Origin: JBBIVP01 sp037439705 [NCBI: bacterium]
Lineage (GTDB): Bacteria; JBBIVP01
Assembly: GCA_037439705.1 (NCBI GenBank)
Contig: JBBIVP010000152.1
Location: 1 to 5,174 of the forward strand
Direction of reading: 5' to 3'
Length of the DNA: 5,174 nt
Shown: piece after piece, positions 1 through 5,174 of the stretch
Layout: each line of letters opens with the position of its first letter
Position numbering within the stretch: the first letter of the stretch is position 1
Program-made: the position numbers and the translations under genes
Notes under the pieces: model-generated
What the model was told of the DNA's origin: nothing
Database searches by the model: none
What the model saw: the letters and a program-made list of their open reading frames with translations, nothing else

Positions 1-847
1 CAACAATTTTCTCAACTCCATTCGCTCCGAGAATCACAGGGAGACCCATTACTGTATCTGTAAGTCCATATTCTCCCTCCACATAAACTGTGCAAGGGAG
101 GAGTTCCTTCTTATCGTGAAGAATTGATTTTACCATCTGAACAACTGCTGCTGATGGAGCGTAATAGGCTGAACCAGTCTTTAATAGAGAAACAATTTCC
201 CCACCGGCCTTCTGGGTTCTCTGAATTATTGCATTAAGTTTATCTTTTGGAAGAAGGTCTTTAACAGGAACACCACCCACAGTGGTATAGGTTGCAGATG
301 GAACCATTGTGTCTCCATGGCTTCCGAGAACAAAGGCGTTTATTGCTTTAACAGATACCTTTAATTCCATTGCAAGAAATGCCCTGAACCTTGCTGAATC
401 AAGGATTCCAGCCATACCCATTACCCTGTTCCTTGGAAATTTTGATATTTTATATGAGAGATAGGTCATAGCATCAAGTGGATTGGCTACCATTATTAGT
501 ATGCTGTTAGGGGCGTATTTAATAACATTTTCCGTAACCTCTCTGATTATCTTTGCGTTTGTGGTAATCAAGTCTTCTCTTGACATTCCTGGCTTTCTCG
601 GAACGCCTGATGTAACAACTACAATATCTGCATCTTTTATGTCCGCGATGTTATTCGTTCCGAGTACCTGTGTATCGTATCCATATATCGGTCCCATGTG
701 CATAAGGTCAAGAGCCTTACCCATGGGCATCCCTTCAATAATATCAATGAGAACAACATCACCGAGTTCTTCCATAGCTAAAAGCTCGGCGGTTGTCCCA
801 CCCACCTGCCCTGCACCAATTACTGCTATTTTCTTTCTATTTGCCAT
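1..847 (-). CDS. mdh: Malate dehydrogenase, LDH-like type (3' end cut by window edge)
   Basis: Cytosolic enzyme that interconverts malate and oxaloacetate with NAD(H). The visible 282 codons cover the Rossmann domain and most of the catalytic domain. Seen: the dinucleotide loop GAGQVGG (residues 11-17); D35 at the end of the second strand, typical of NAD preference; the active-site loop VPRKPGMSR (82-90); LDSAR (149-153); and GSHGD (175-179). By family knowledge, D150 and H177 form the proton relay, and R90 and R153 bind the substrate carboxylates. R84 occupies the position that is Gln in lactate dehydrogenases, which makes malate dehydrogenase the better call. Proteins of this family usually have about 305-315 residues, so roughly 25-30 C-terminal residues lie beyond position 1. 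The ATG start has AAGGAGG (859-853) five bases upstream. It is the third gene of the aconitase-IDH operon, 22 bases after the IDH stop. No frameshift is visible. Confidence 0.95.
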   Translation of the reverse strand, partial: MANRKKIAVIGAGQVGGTTAELLAMEELGDVVLIDIIEGMPMGKALDLMHMGPIYGYDTQVLGTNNIADIKDADIVVVTSGVPRKPGMSREDLITTNAKIIREVTENVIKYAPNSILIMVANPLDAMTYLSYKISKFPRNRVMGMAGILDSARFRAFLAMELKVSVKAINAFVLGSHGDTMVPSATYTTVGGVPVKDLLPKDKLNAIIQRTQKAGGEIVSLLKTGSAYYAPSAAVVQMVKSILHDKKELLPCTVYVEGEYGLTDTVMGLPVILGANGVEKIV

Positions 848-869
848 GACATCCTCCTTTTCATTTATT

Positions 870-2132
870 TTATTGTTTTTTCATAACCTTTTCTTGATAC
901 TCATTCCATCTCTCTTCAAGCCTCGGATCTGAAATCGTCTCAAGAAGGTAATCACAGAAAGCCCTTCCTGTAGCTCCTGTAGGACGCCCTGTGACCACGA
1001 GTTTCTTCTCATACTGCCCGCATATCTCAAGAGCCATATTTAATTTCCTTCCCAGGTCAACATATCCTATATGTTCAAGGAGCATCGCCCCAGCCTTTGT
1101 TATGCTGGATGTATCTGCATATTGGGCTCTTCCCTCCTGAACCATCCTGGGAGCACTTCCGTGAATTGCTTCAAACATTGCATACCTCTTTCCTATGTTT
1201 GCAGCACCCGCGGTTCCGACACCTCCCTGAAACTCAGCCGCTTCGTCCGTAATTATGTCTCCGTAAAGATTTGGAAGAACAAAAACCTGAAAATCGGTTC
1301 TTCTCTTAGTGTCAATCAGTTTTGCTGTCATTATATCAATGTACCAGTCATCGGCATTTATCTCAGGATATTCCTTCGCAATTTTATAAAATTCTTCGAG
1401 GAACAATCCATCAGTTGTCTTCACCACATTTGCCTTGGTAACAGCAGTAACCCTCTTTTTACCGGTCTTCTTTGCGTGCTCAAATGCAAGCCTTATAATT
1501 CTTTCACTTCCAGGTCTTGTTATCATTTTAAAATCAATAGCGAGCCCCGGAAGCGCCTCAATCCCGTATGGACCAAGGGCATAGACATCCTCTGTATTTT
1601 CCCTGAAGAATATCCAGTCAATTCCTTCTGAAGGAACTCTTACTGGTCTCACATTTGCAAAAAGGTCAAGTTCCTTTCTCATAGCAACATTTGCACTTTC
1701 AATATTTGGCCATGGGTCGCCTTTCCGAGGAGTCGTCGTAGGTCCTTTGAGATGGACATGACACTTCTTTATCTCTTCAAGAACATCGTCCGGAATCGCT
1801 TTTCCCACCGCCGCCCTTCTCTCTATCGTCAATCCTTCTATCACCCTGAACTCAACCTTCCCATCTTTTATTTCGTCTTTCAAAAGGTATTCCAGAACCC
1901 TCTGAGCTTCGGATGTAATATAAGGACCTATTCCATCTCCTCCAAGCACGCCGATTATTATTGGTTTGACCTTTGAATAGTCTATAAAATCTTCTTGTTT
2001 GCTTATCTCCTCAAGTCTTTTTGCCTGCTGTTCCAGAAGTTTCCTGAAGTGCTCCTTCGCCTTTTTTATGTACTCCTTTATCTCGTCCTTCTTTTTTGTT
2101 GGTGATTTTGCAGTTTTCCTTTTCTTTACCAT
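870..2132 (-). CDS. icd: Isocitrate dehydrogenase with Lys-rich N-terminal extension
   Basis: Member of the isocitrate/isopropylmalate dehydrogenase family, 420 residues; it should interconvert isocitrate and 2-oxoglutarate plus CO2. Seen: GDGIGP (65-70); a substrate loop with S146, N148, R152 and R162, matching E. coli Ser113, Asn115, Arg119 and Arg129; Y184 and K233, matching Tyr160 and Lys230; NLYGDIITD (288-296) with metal ligands D292 and D296, plus probable D266; and HGSAP (324-328). The substrate loop favours isocitrate over isopropylmalate, as do the neighbouring aconitase and malate dehydrogenase genes. Residues 329-330, just after HGSAP, are Arg-Met. This differs from the Asp of NAD-type enzymes and the Lys-Tyr of E. 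coli NADP-IDH, so the cofactor is undecided. Residues 1-50 are a Lys-rich, probably helical extension before the fold begins near residue 56. An upstream in-frame TTG at 2150 was rejected because the ribosome binding site would then lie inside the gene. Confidence 0.92.
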   Translation of the reverse strand: MVKKRKTAKSPTKKKDEIKEYIKKAKEHFRKLLEQQAKRLEEISKQEDFIDYSKVKPIIIGVLGGDGIGPYITSEAQRVLEYLLKDEIKDGKVEFRVIEGLTIERRAAVGKAIPDDVLEEIKKCHVHLKGPTTTPRKGDPWPNIESANVAMRKELDLFANVRPVRVPSEGIDWIFFRENTEDVYALGPYGIEALPGLAIDFKMITRPGSERIIRLAFEHAKKTGKKRVTAVTKANVVKTTDGLFLEEFYKIAKEYPEINADDWYIDIMTAKLIDTKRRTDFQVFVLPNLYGDIITDEAAEFQGGVGTAGAANIGKRYAMFEAIHGSAPRMVQEGRAQYADTSSITKAGAMLLEHIGYVDLGRKLNMALEICGQYEKKLVVTGRPTGATGRAFCDYLLETISDPRLEERWNEYQEKVMKKQ

Positions 2133-2145
2133 TTTATCCTCCTTT
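2133..2145 (-). promoter_or_regulatory. Ribosome binding site that fixes the IDH start
   Basis: AAGGAGG occupies 2144-2138 on the minus strand, five bases before the ATG at 2132-2130. It lies inside the last codons of the aconitase gene, whose TAA stop is at 2136-2134. Only one base (2133) separates that stop from the IDH ATG, which favours translational coupling by a terminating ribosome. The aconitase and malate dehydrogenase starts show the same five-base spacing, and the malate dehydrogenase site shares the 11-base stretch AAAAGGAGGAT. This supports the ATG at 2132 over the in-frame TTG at 2150. Confidence 0.85.
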
Positions 2146-4077
2146 TCCAAATTTGTCTCTTATATAATTGAGTTTGCTGCCCTTTATTATCAATTCCTTT
2201 TCCCTATCGCTTAAATCAGTGTATACATAAAAGGAAAAGTTCTTTGTTTTGTTTTTAATCTCTATATCTTCACCTTTGAGTAATGCCTCTTTTACATTTT
2301 CTATCTCCAGTTCATCTCCCATATCTATTTTGTTATAATCCTCAGGATTCCTCAAAATAAACGGAATTATTCCAAAATTTATGAGGTTTGCTCTATGAAT
2401 TCTCGCATAGGAAATTGCAATTACACCTTTCACCATTAGATACCTCGGAGCTATTGCTGCGTGCTCCCTGCTTGAACCCTGTCCGTAATTTACTCCACCA
2501 AGAATAAATCCGCCCTTCCATTCTTTTGCCCTTGCTACAAAATTCTCGTCAACCCTTGAAAATGTCCATTCAGAAATAGCAGGGATATTTGACCTTAATG
2601 GCAAAATTTTTGCGCCTGCTGGAAGTATGTGGTCTGTGGTTATATTATCACCAACCTTTATTAGAACCCTTCCTTTCAAAGAAGAAGGCAATGGTTCCAT
2701 TTCAAAGAGAGACTTTATATTCGGACCCCTTATGATTTCCACCTTCTCCCTCTTTTTGGGAGGAAGAGGAGGAATTAAAAGCGAATCATCTGGCTCAAAT
2801 TTGTCGGGCATTTCAATCACAGGATATTTACCCAACCTTCTCGGGTCGGTTAGAACTCCGTAGATTGCAGAAGCAACTGCGACTTCTGGACTGCATAGAT
2901 AAACCTTTGCATCTTTCGTTCCACTTCTTCCCTCAAAGTTTCTGTTGAATGTTCTCAAAGACACACCGCCAGACGGTGGAGCAAAACCCATTCCTATACA
3001 TGGTCCACAGGCATTCTCAAGAATTCTTGCTCCCGCTGAAATTATATCAGCAAGATACCCTTTTTTGGCAAGCATTTTCATCACCGCTCTTGAACCGCCG
3101 TTTATTCCTAGGCTGACATCCGGATGAACCCTTCTTCCCTTCAAAACCTTTGCAACTAACATCAGGTCCCTGTATGAGGAGTTTGTGCAACTTCCAATAG
3201 CAACCTGGTTCACCTTTATACCTTCCACCTCCTTAACTGGTTTAACATTGTCGGGACTGTGTGGAAGGGCAATAAGTGGTTCCAATTCGGACAGGTCTAT
3301 TTCTATAACATCCTCGTATTCTGCATCTTTATCCGGAAGAATGGGTCTCCAGTCTTTTTCCCTTCCCCAGGCTTTCAAAAATTTTCTGGTTATCTCGTCA
3401 CTCGGAAAAATAGAGGTTGTAGCACCCAACTCGGTTCCCATGTTTGTAATTGATGCCCTTTCATATAGAGAAAGTGTCTTTATCCCTTCACCGCCAAATT
3501 CAAAAACCTTTCCAACCCCTCCTTTAACTGTCAACCTTCTTAAAAGTTCAAGAATAATGTCCTTGGCTGAAACCCATGGACGAAGTTTACCTTTAAGTTT
3601 AACAAGAATAACCTGAGGGCACGGAAATGCGTATGGCTCTCCTGCCATAGAAGAAGCGACCTCAAGACCGCCAACCCCGATAGCGATCATCCCCAATCCT
3701 CCACCAGTTGGCGTGTGGCTGTCCGAACCAGTAAGGGTCTGCCCGGGAACACCAAACCTTTCAAGATGAACCTGATGGCATATACCATTTCCAGGCTTTG
3801 AAAACCATATTCCATATTTCTGTGCTACTGTTTGAAGATAAATGTGGTCATCAGGATTTTTGAAATCCTCCTGAAGCATGTTATGATCCACATAGCTTAC
3901 AGAAACCCTTGTTCTCGGTTTTGAAACGCCCATTGCTTCAAACTGAAGATAAACCATTGTTCCTGTAGCATCCTGAGTAAGGGTCTGGTCTATTTTTATT
4001 TCTATTTCTTTACCTGGAACAAGCTCCCCTCTTACCAGATGTGCCTTCAATATCTTCCATGTAACAGTTCCCTTCAT
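2134..4077 (-). CDS. Aconitate hydratase, short Aquifex-type
   Basis: Cytosolic [4Fe-4S] enzyme that isomerises citrate and isocitrate through cis-aconitate. Its 647 residues are clearly shorter than AcnA or AcnB (about 850-900) and fit the Aquifex-type bacterial aconitase family. In order: an N-terminal segment with DQTLTQDATGT (30-40); DHN (64-66); the substrate and fold motif GSDSHTPTGGGLG (117-129); cluster ligands C297 in GSCTNS and C357 and C360 in ACGPCIG; a Pro/Lys-rich linker at about 425-450; then the swivelling C-terminal domain with TDHILPAGAK (481-490) and YGQGSSREHAA (531-541). S535 and R537 there match the mitochondrial aconitase catalytic Ser642 and Arg644. All key residues are present, so the enzyme should be active. 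Homoaconitase or isopropylmalate isomerase is less likely because the swivel domain is fused and the next gene is IDH. The ATG has GAGG (4086-4083) five bases upstream. It is the first gene of the operon. The symbol is left blank because acnA and acnB name other subfamilies. Confidence 0.94.
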   Translation of the reverse strand: MKGTVTWKILKAHLVRGELVPGKEIEIKIDQTLTQDATGTMVYLQFEAMGVSKPRTRVSVSYVDHNMLQEDFKNPDDHIYLQTVAQKYGIWFSKPGNGICHQVHLERFGVPGQTLTGSDSHTPTGGGLGMIAIGVGGLEVASSMAGEPYAFPCPQVILVKLKGKLRPWVSAKDIILELLRRLTVKGGVGKVFEFGGEGIKTLSLYERASITNMGTELGATTSIFPSDEITRKFLKAWGREKDWRPILPDKDAEYEDVIEIDLSELEPLIALPHSPDNVKPVKEVEGIKVNQVAIGSCTNSSYRDLMLVAKVLKGRRVHPDVSLGINGGSRAVMKMLAKKGYLADIISAGARILENACGPCIGMGFAPPSGGVSLRTFNRNFEGRSGTKDAKVYLCSPEVAVASAIYGVLTDPRRLGKYPVIEMPDKFEPDDSLLIPPLPPKKREKVEIIRGPNIKSLFEMEPLPSSLKGRVLIKVGDNITTDHILPAGAKILPLRSNIPAISEWTFSRVDENFVARAKEWKGGFILGGVNYGQGSSREHAAIAPRYLMVKGVIAISYARIHRANLINFGIIPFILRNPEDYNKIDMGDELEIENVKEALLKGEDIEIKNKTKNFSFYVYTDLSDREKELIIKGSKLNYIRDKFGKGG

Positions 4078-4260
4078 TTTTACCTCACTCCTAAATTTTC
4101 ATTCTTAGATAAACTCTTTTACAACAAAAAATCAACAAAAATTTAATATACTTTCTCCAAATCCTGCAAGAAAAATTCTTATCTGGGCGATTTAACCCAT
4201 AGGCTATGTTTGATAGTGGATTTTTCTCTCCTATTCCCATCGCTTCCTCCCATTTTCATT
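4078..4260 (-). promoter_or_regulatory. Leader and probable promoter region of the aconitase operon
   Basis: This gene-free stretch between the upstream terminator and the aconitase ATG must hold the operon promoter, because the terminator should block read-through. No hexamer pair is convincing. The best I can offer is TTGCAG (4169-4164) with TTAAAT (4146-4141) at 17 bases, or TATATT (4150-4145) used as an isolated -10; both are weak matches. Further toward the gene are two copies of TTTTTGTTG (4141-4133 and 4130-4122) offset by 11 bases, about one helical turn. I see no riboswitch or RNA gene. The assignment of the region is sound, but the exact promoter is not. Confidence 0.35.
4198..4208. 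promoter_or_regulatory. Short perfect palindrome, possible operator
   Basis: CATAG and CTATG form a perfect 5-1-5 inverted repeat (CATAGGCTATG). Beyond the core only scattered positions remain symmetric. It lies about 120 bases upstream of the aconitase ATG and about 30-50 bases upstream of the weak promoter candidates, where an activator or repressor could sit. It is short enough to arise by chance in AT-rich DNA, and no second copy was noticed in the window. Confidence 0.2.
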
Positions 4261-4261
4261 T

Positions 4262-4297
4262 AAAAAATTTAAAGCGGGGCTTTTTTCGCCCCGCTTT
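4262..4297 (-). terminator. Rho-independent terminator after the IclR-family gene
   Basis: A perfect 10-base stem (arms 4288-4297 and 4271-4280, GC-rich core GCGGGGC/GCCCCGC) closes a 7-base loop. Read on the minus strand it is followed by AAATTTTTT (4270-4262), the expected U-rich tail. On the plus strand the hairpin is followed by a purine-rich run instead, so it works for the leftward transcript. It lies about 40 bases past the IclR-family stop codon and separates that transcript from the aconitase operon. Confidence 0.9.
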
Positions 4298-4335
4298 GAG
4301 GAGGGAAGGGGTTAAAGGAGGGTCTTAGGAGCCCA

Positions 4336-5037
4336 TTATTCAAGCCTTTTCTCGCCAAGCCTTTTGTTTAATTCAGGTACAATTTCCATGCCAACATTTA
4401 TAATAGATTTCACTCGCTCCTCATCCCCTCTGAATGAGGGAATATAAACAACTATGGCACTGATGTGGTTGATTTCAACCACTGGAAAGGCAATGGAAAT
4501 AACACCTTTAATGGATTCGCCTCTATCAATCATGGGCTCAAAATCTATTTCTTTATCCTTTGTTCTTTCAAGTTTTTCTATTAATTTACCTGCAACATGG
4601 ATATTCGCAGGAAATTGTCTCCATTTCTCTATATTCACACTTATTATCTCTGATGAAGGGGCTGATAAAAGGTGATAAATGTTGTTATTATTTTTCATAC
4701 AAAAATAAACGCACTCCCCAGTTTTCTTTGCTATAGTCTCAATAGCCTTCTGTTTTTCTTTGAGAAGGTCAATTTTTCTTAGAAAGGCATCTCCAAGAAG
4801 AAGGCACTTTGAGGAAAGTCTGTAATTTTCTGTTTCTTTATTCTGCTCCACATATCCATAAAGCTGAAGGGTAGCAAGAATTCTGAAAACATTGTTCTTT
4901 TCAAACTCTGTTCTCATTGCAAGTTCGGAAATCCCCAGTTCTTTTTCCTCGCCCTTCACAAATTCTTCAAGAACTCTGAGGGCTCTTACCAGCGATTTTA
5001 TAGTGTAGTCCGTTTTTCTCTTTTTTTCTTTCATCAT
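4336..5037 (-). CDS. IclR-family transcriptional regulator with shortened effector domain
   Basis: DNA-binding regulator of 233 residues. Residues 11-75 form the winged helix-turn-helix: SLVRALRVLEEF (15-26), LGISELA (34-40), a recognition helix at about 46-57 ending in RILATL, and the wing YGYVEQ to YRLSS. The C-terminal effector domain keeps the family landmarks: H147 in the HVAGK segment, DRGE (171-174), GVISIAFPV (178-186) and a closing helix. Family members usually have 250-270 residues. The segment between HVAGK and DRGE is only about 20 residues, shorter than I expect, so part of the helical region there is missing. The ligand cannot be inferred. The ATG at 5037 is chosen (a second ATG follows at 5034) because the in-frame TTG at 5055 would sit within the promoter spacer. 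No Shine-Dalgarno precedes either ATG. The gene lies upstream of the aconitase operon on the same strand but is cut off by a terminator. Control of that operon, or of itself, is a guess from position. Confidence 0.88.
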   Translation of the reverse strand: MMKEKKRKTDYTIKSLVRALRVLEEFVKGEEKELGISELAMRTEFEKNNVFRILATLQLYGYVEQNKETENYRLSSKCLLLGDAFLRKIDLLKEKQKAIETIAKKTGECVYFCMKNNNNIYHLLSAPSSEIISVNIEKWRQFPANIHVAGKLIEKLERTKDKEIDFEPMIDRGESIKGVISIAFPVVEINHISAIVVYIPSFRGDEERVKSIINVGMEIVPELNKRLGEKRLE

Positions 5038-5043
5038 ACTTAT

Positions 5044-5089
5044 AATATAACACAATGCGTCATTAAGTCAAGAGTTTTCAAAAATTTTT
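5044..5089 (-). promoter_or_regulatory. Sigma-70-type promoter of the IclR-family gene with UP-like tract
   Basis: Minus-strand TTGACT (5071-5066) matches the -35 consensus at five of six positions. After a 16-base spacer comes TATATT (5049-5044), also five of six; TATTAT (5047-5042) is an alternative -10 with an 18-base spacer. Directly upstream, 5089-5072 is an A/T-rich stretch (A5T5 followed by GAAAA) resembling an UP element. The expected transcription start, 6-7 bases past the -10, falls at or within a base or two of the ATG at 5037. A small inverted repeat, AATG-CGT-CATT (5054-5064), lies in the spacer and could be an operator. Confidence 0.65.
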
Positions 5090-5174
5090 ACCTTTCTCCT
5101 ACTCTCCACTCCTCAAAAATACTTATTTATCTTTTAAAACCTTGTCATTTCATATAACGGCTGACGAGAAGTTG

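Noticed and set aside
483-932. Plus-strand open frame of about 149 codons with hydrophobic stretches
   Set aside because: It lies antisense to malate dehydrogenase and the end of IDH. Both of those are unmistakable protein families, and the hydrophobicity is a by-product of reading their complement.
1071-1631. Plus-strand open frame of 186 codons
   Set aside because: It is antisense to the conserved core of IDH. Its product has no recognisable motif, and a convincing start signal is lacking.
3185-3616. Plus-strand open frame of 143 codons, plus smaller ones at 2627-2863, 2945-3127 and 3259-3453
   Set aside because: All are antisense shadows of the aconitase gene, overlap each other in different frames, and show no family features.
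4170-4182. Small hairpin, AAGAA-TTT-TTCTT, in the aconitase leader
   Set aside because: A five-base, purely A/T-rich stem with a three-base loop would be very weak and is expected by chance at this composition.
4179-4259. Minus-strand mini-ORF of 26 codons in the aconitase leader, a possible leader peptide
   Set aside because: It begins immediately after the terminator's U tract, has no ribosome binding site and lies upstream of the promoter candidates. It has no run of regulatory codons and no attenuator hairpin after it.
5038-5055. Extended start for the IclR-family gene at the TTG at 5055
   Set aside because: It has no ribosome binding site, and the codons involved coincide with the -10 region and promoter spacer. 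The family's conserved sequence begins only after the ATG at 5037.
5090-5174. Possible end of another gene or an RNA gene at the right edge
   Set aside because: All three minus-strand frames hit a stop within about 40 bases of the edge, no plus-strand start is convincing, and no tRNA-like or other RNA fold is recognisable.

Overview
The window looks like part of a bacterial chromosome. It is AT-rich, densely packed, and has strong AAGGAGG-type ribosome binding sites. All four genes lie on the minus strand, so the region is best read from right to left. Three encode TCA-cycle enzymes. The aconitase is the short 'Aquifex-type' form, the isocitrate dehydrogenase (IDH) has an unusual N-terminal extension, and the malate dehydrogenase is of the lactate dehydrogenase (LDH)-like kind. 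This combination suggests an anaerobic or thermophilic, deep-branching or uncultured bacterial lineage, but the sequence alone does not fix the taxon.

Right to left: 5174-5090 is short AT-rich DNA in which I see no gene. A sigma-70-type promoter at 5044-5071, with an A/T-rich UP-like tract behind it, drives an IclR-family regulator (5037-4336). The promoter lies so close to the ATG that the mRNA may be leaderless. A strong rho-independent terminator (4297-4262) ends that transcript. A leader of about 180 bases (4260-4078) follows, with weak promoter candidates and a short palindrome. Next come three tightly packed genes: aconitase (4077-2134), isocitrate dehydrogenase (2132-870, one base after the aconitase stop) and malate dehydrogenase (847 to beyond the left edge, 22 bases after the IDH stop).

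Together the three enzymes interconvert citrate, isocitrate, 2-oxoglutarate, malate and oxaloacetate. They could run oxidatively, as a branched biosynthetic pathway, or in the reductive direction. The window does not contain the genes that would decide this: citrate lyase or synthase, 2-oxoglutarate:ferredoxin oxidoreductase, and fumarase. The IclR regulator is a reasonable but unproven candidate for controlling the operon, since the terminator makes it a separate transcription unit.

I found no mobile element, CRISPR array, RNA gene or clearly new system. The points most worth checking are the probable leaderless start of the IclR gene, the non-acidic cofactor-site residues and Lys-rich extension of the IDH, and the shortened effector domain of the regulator.
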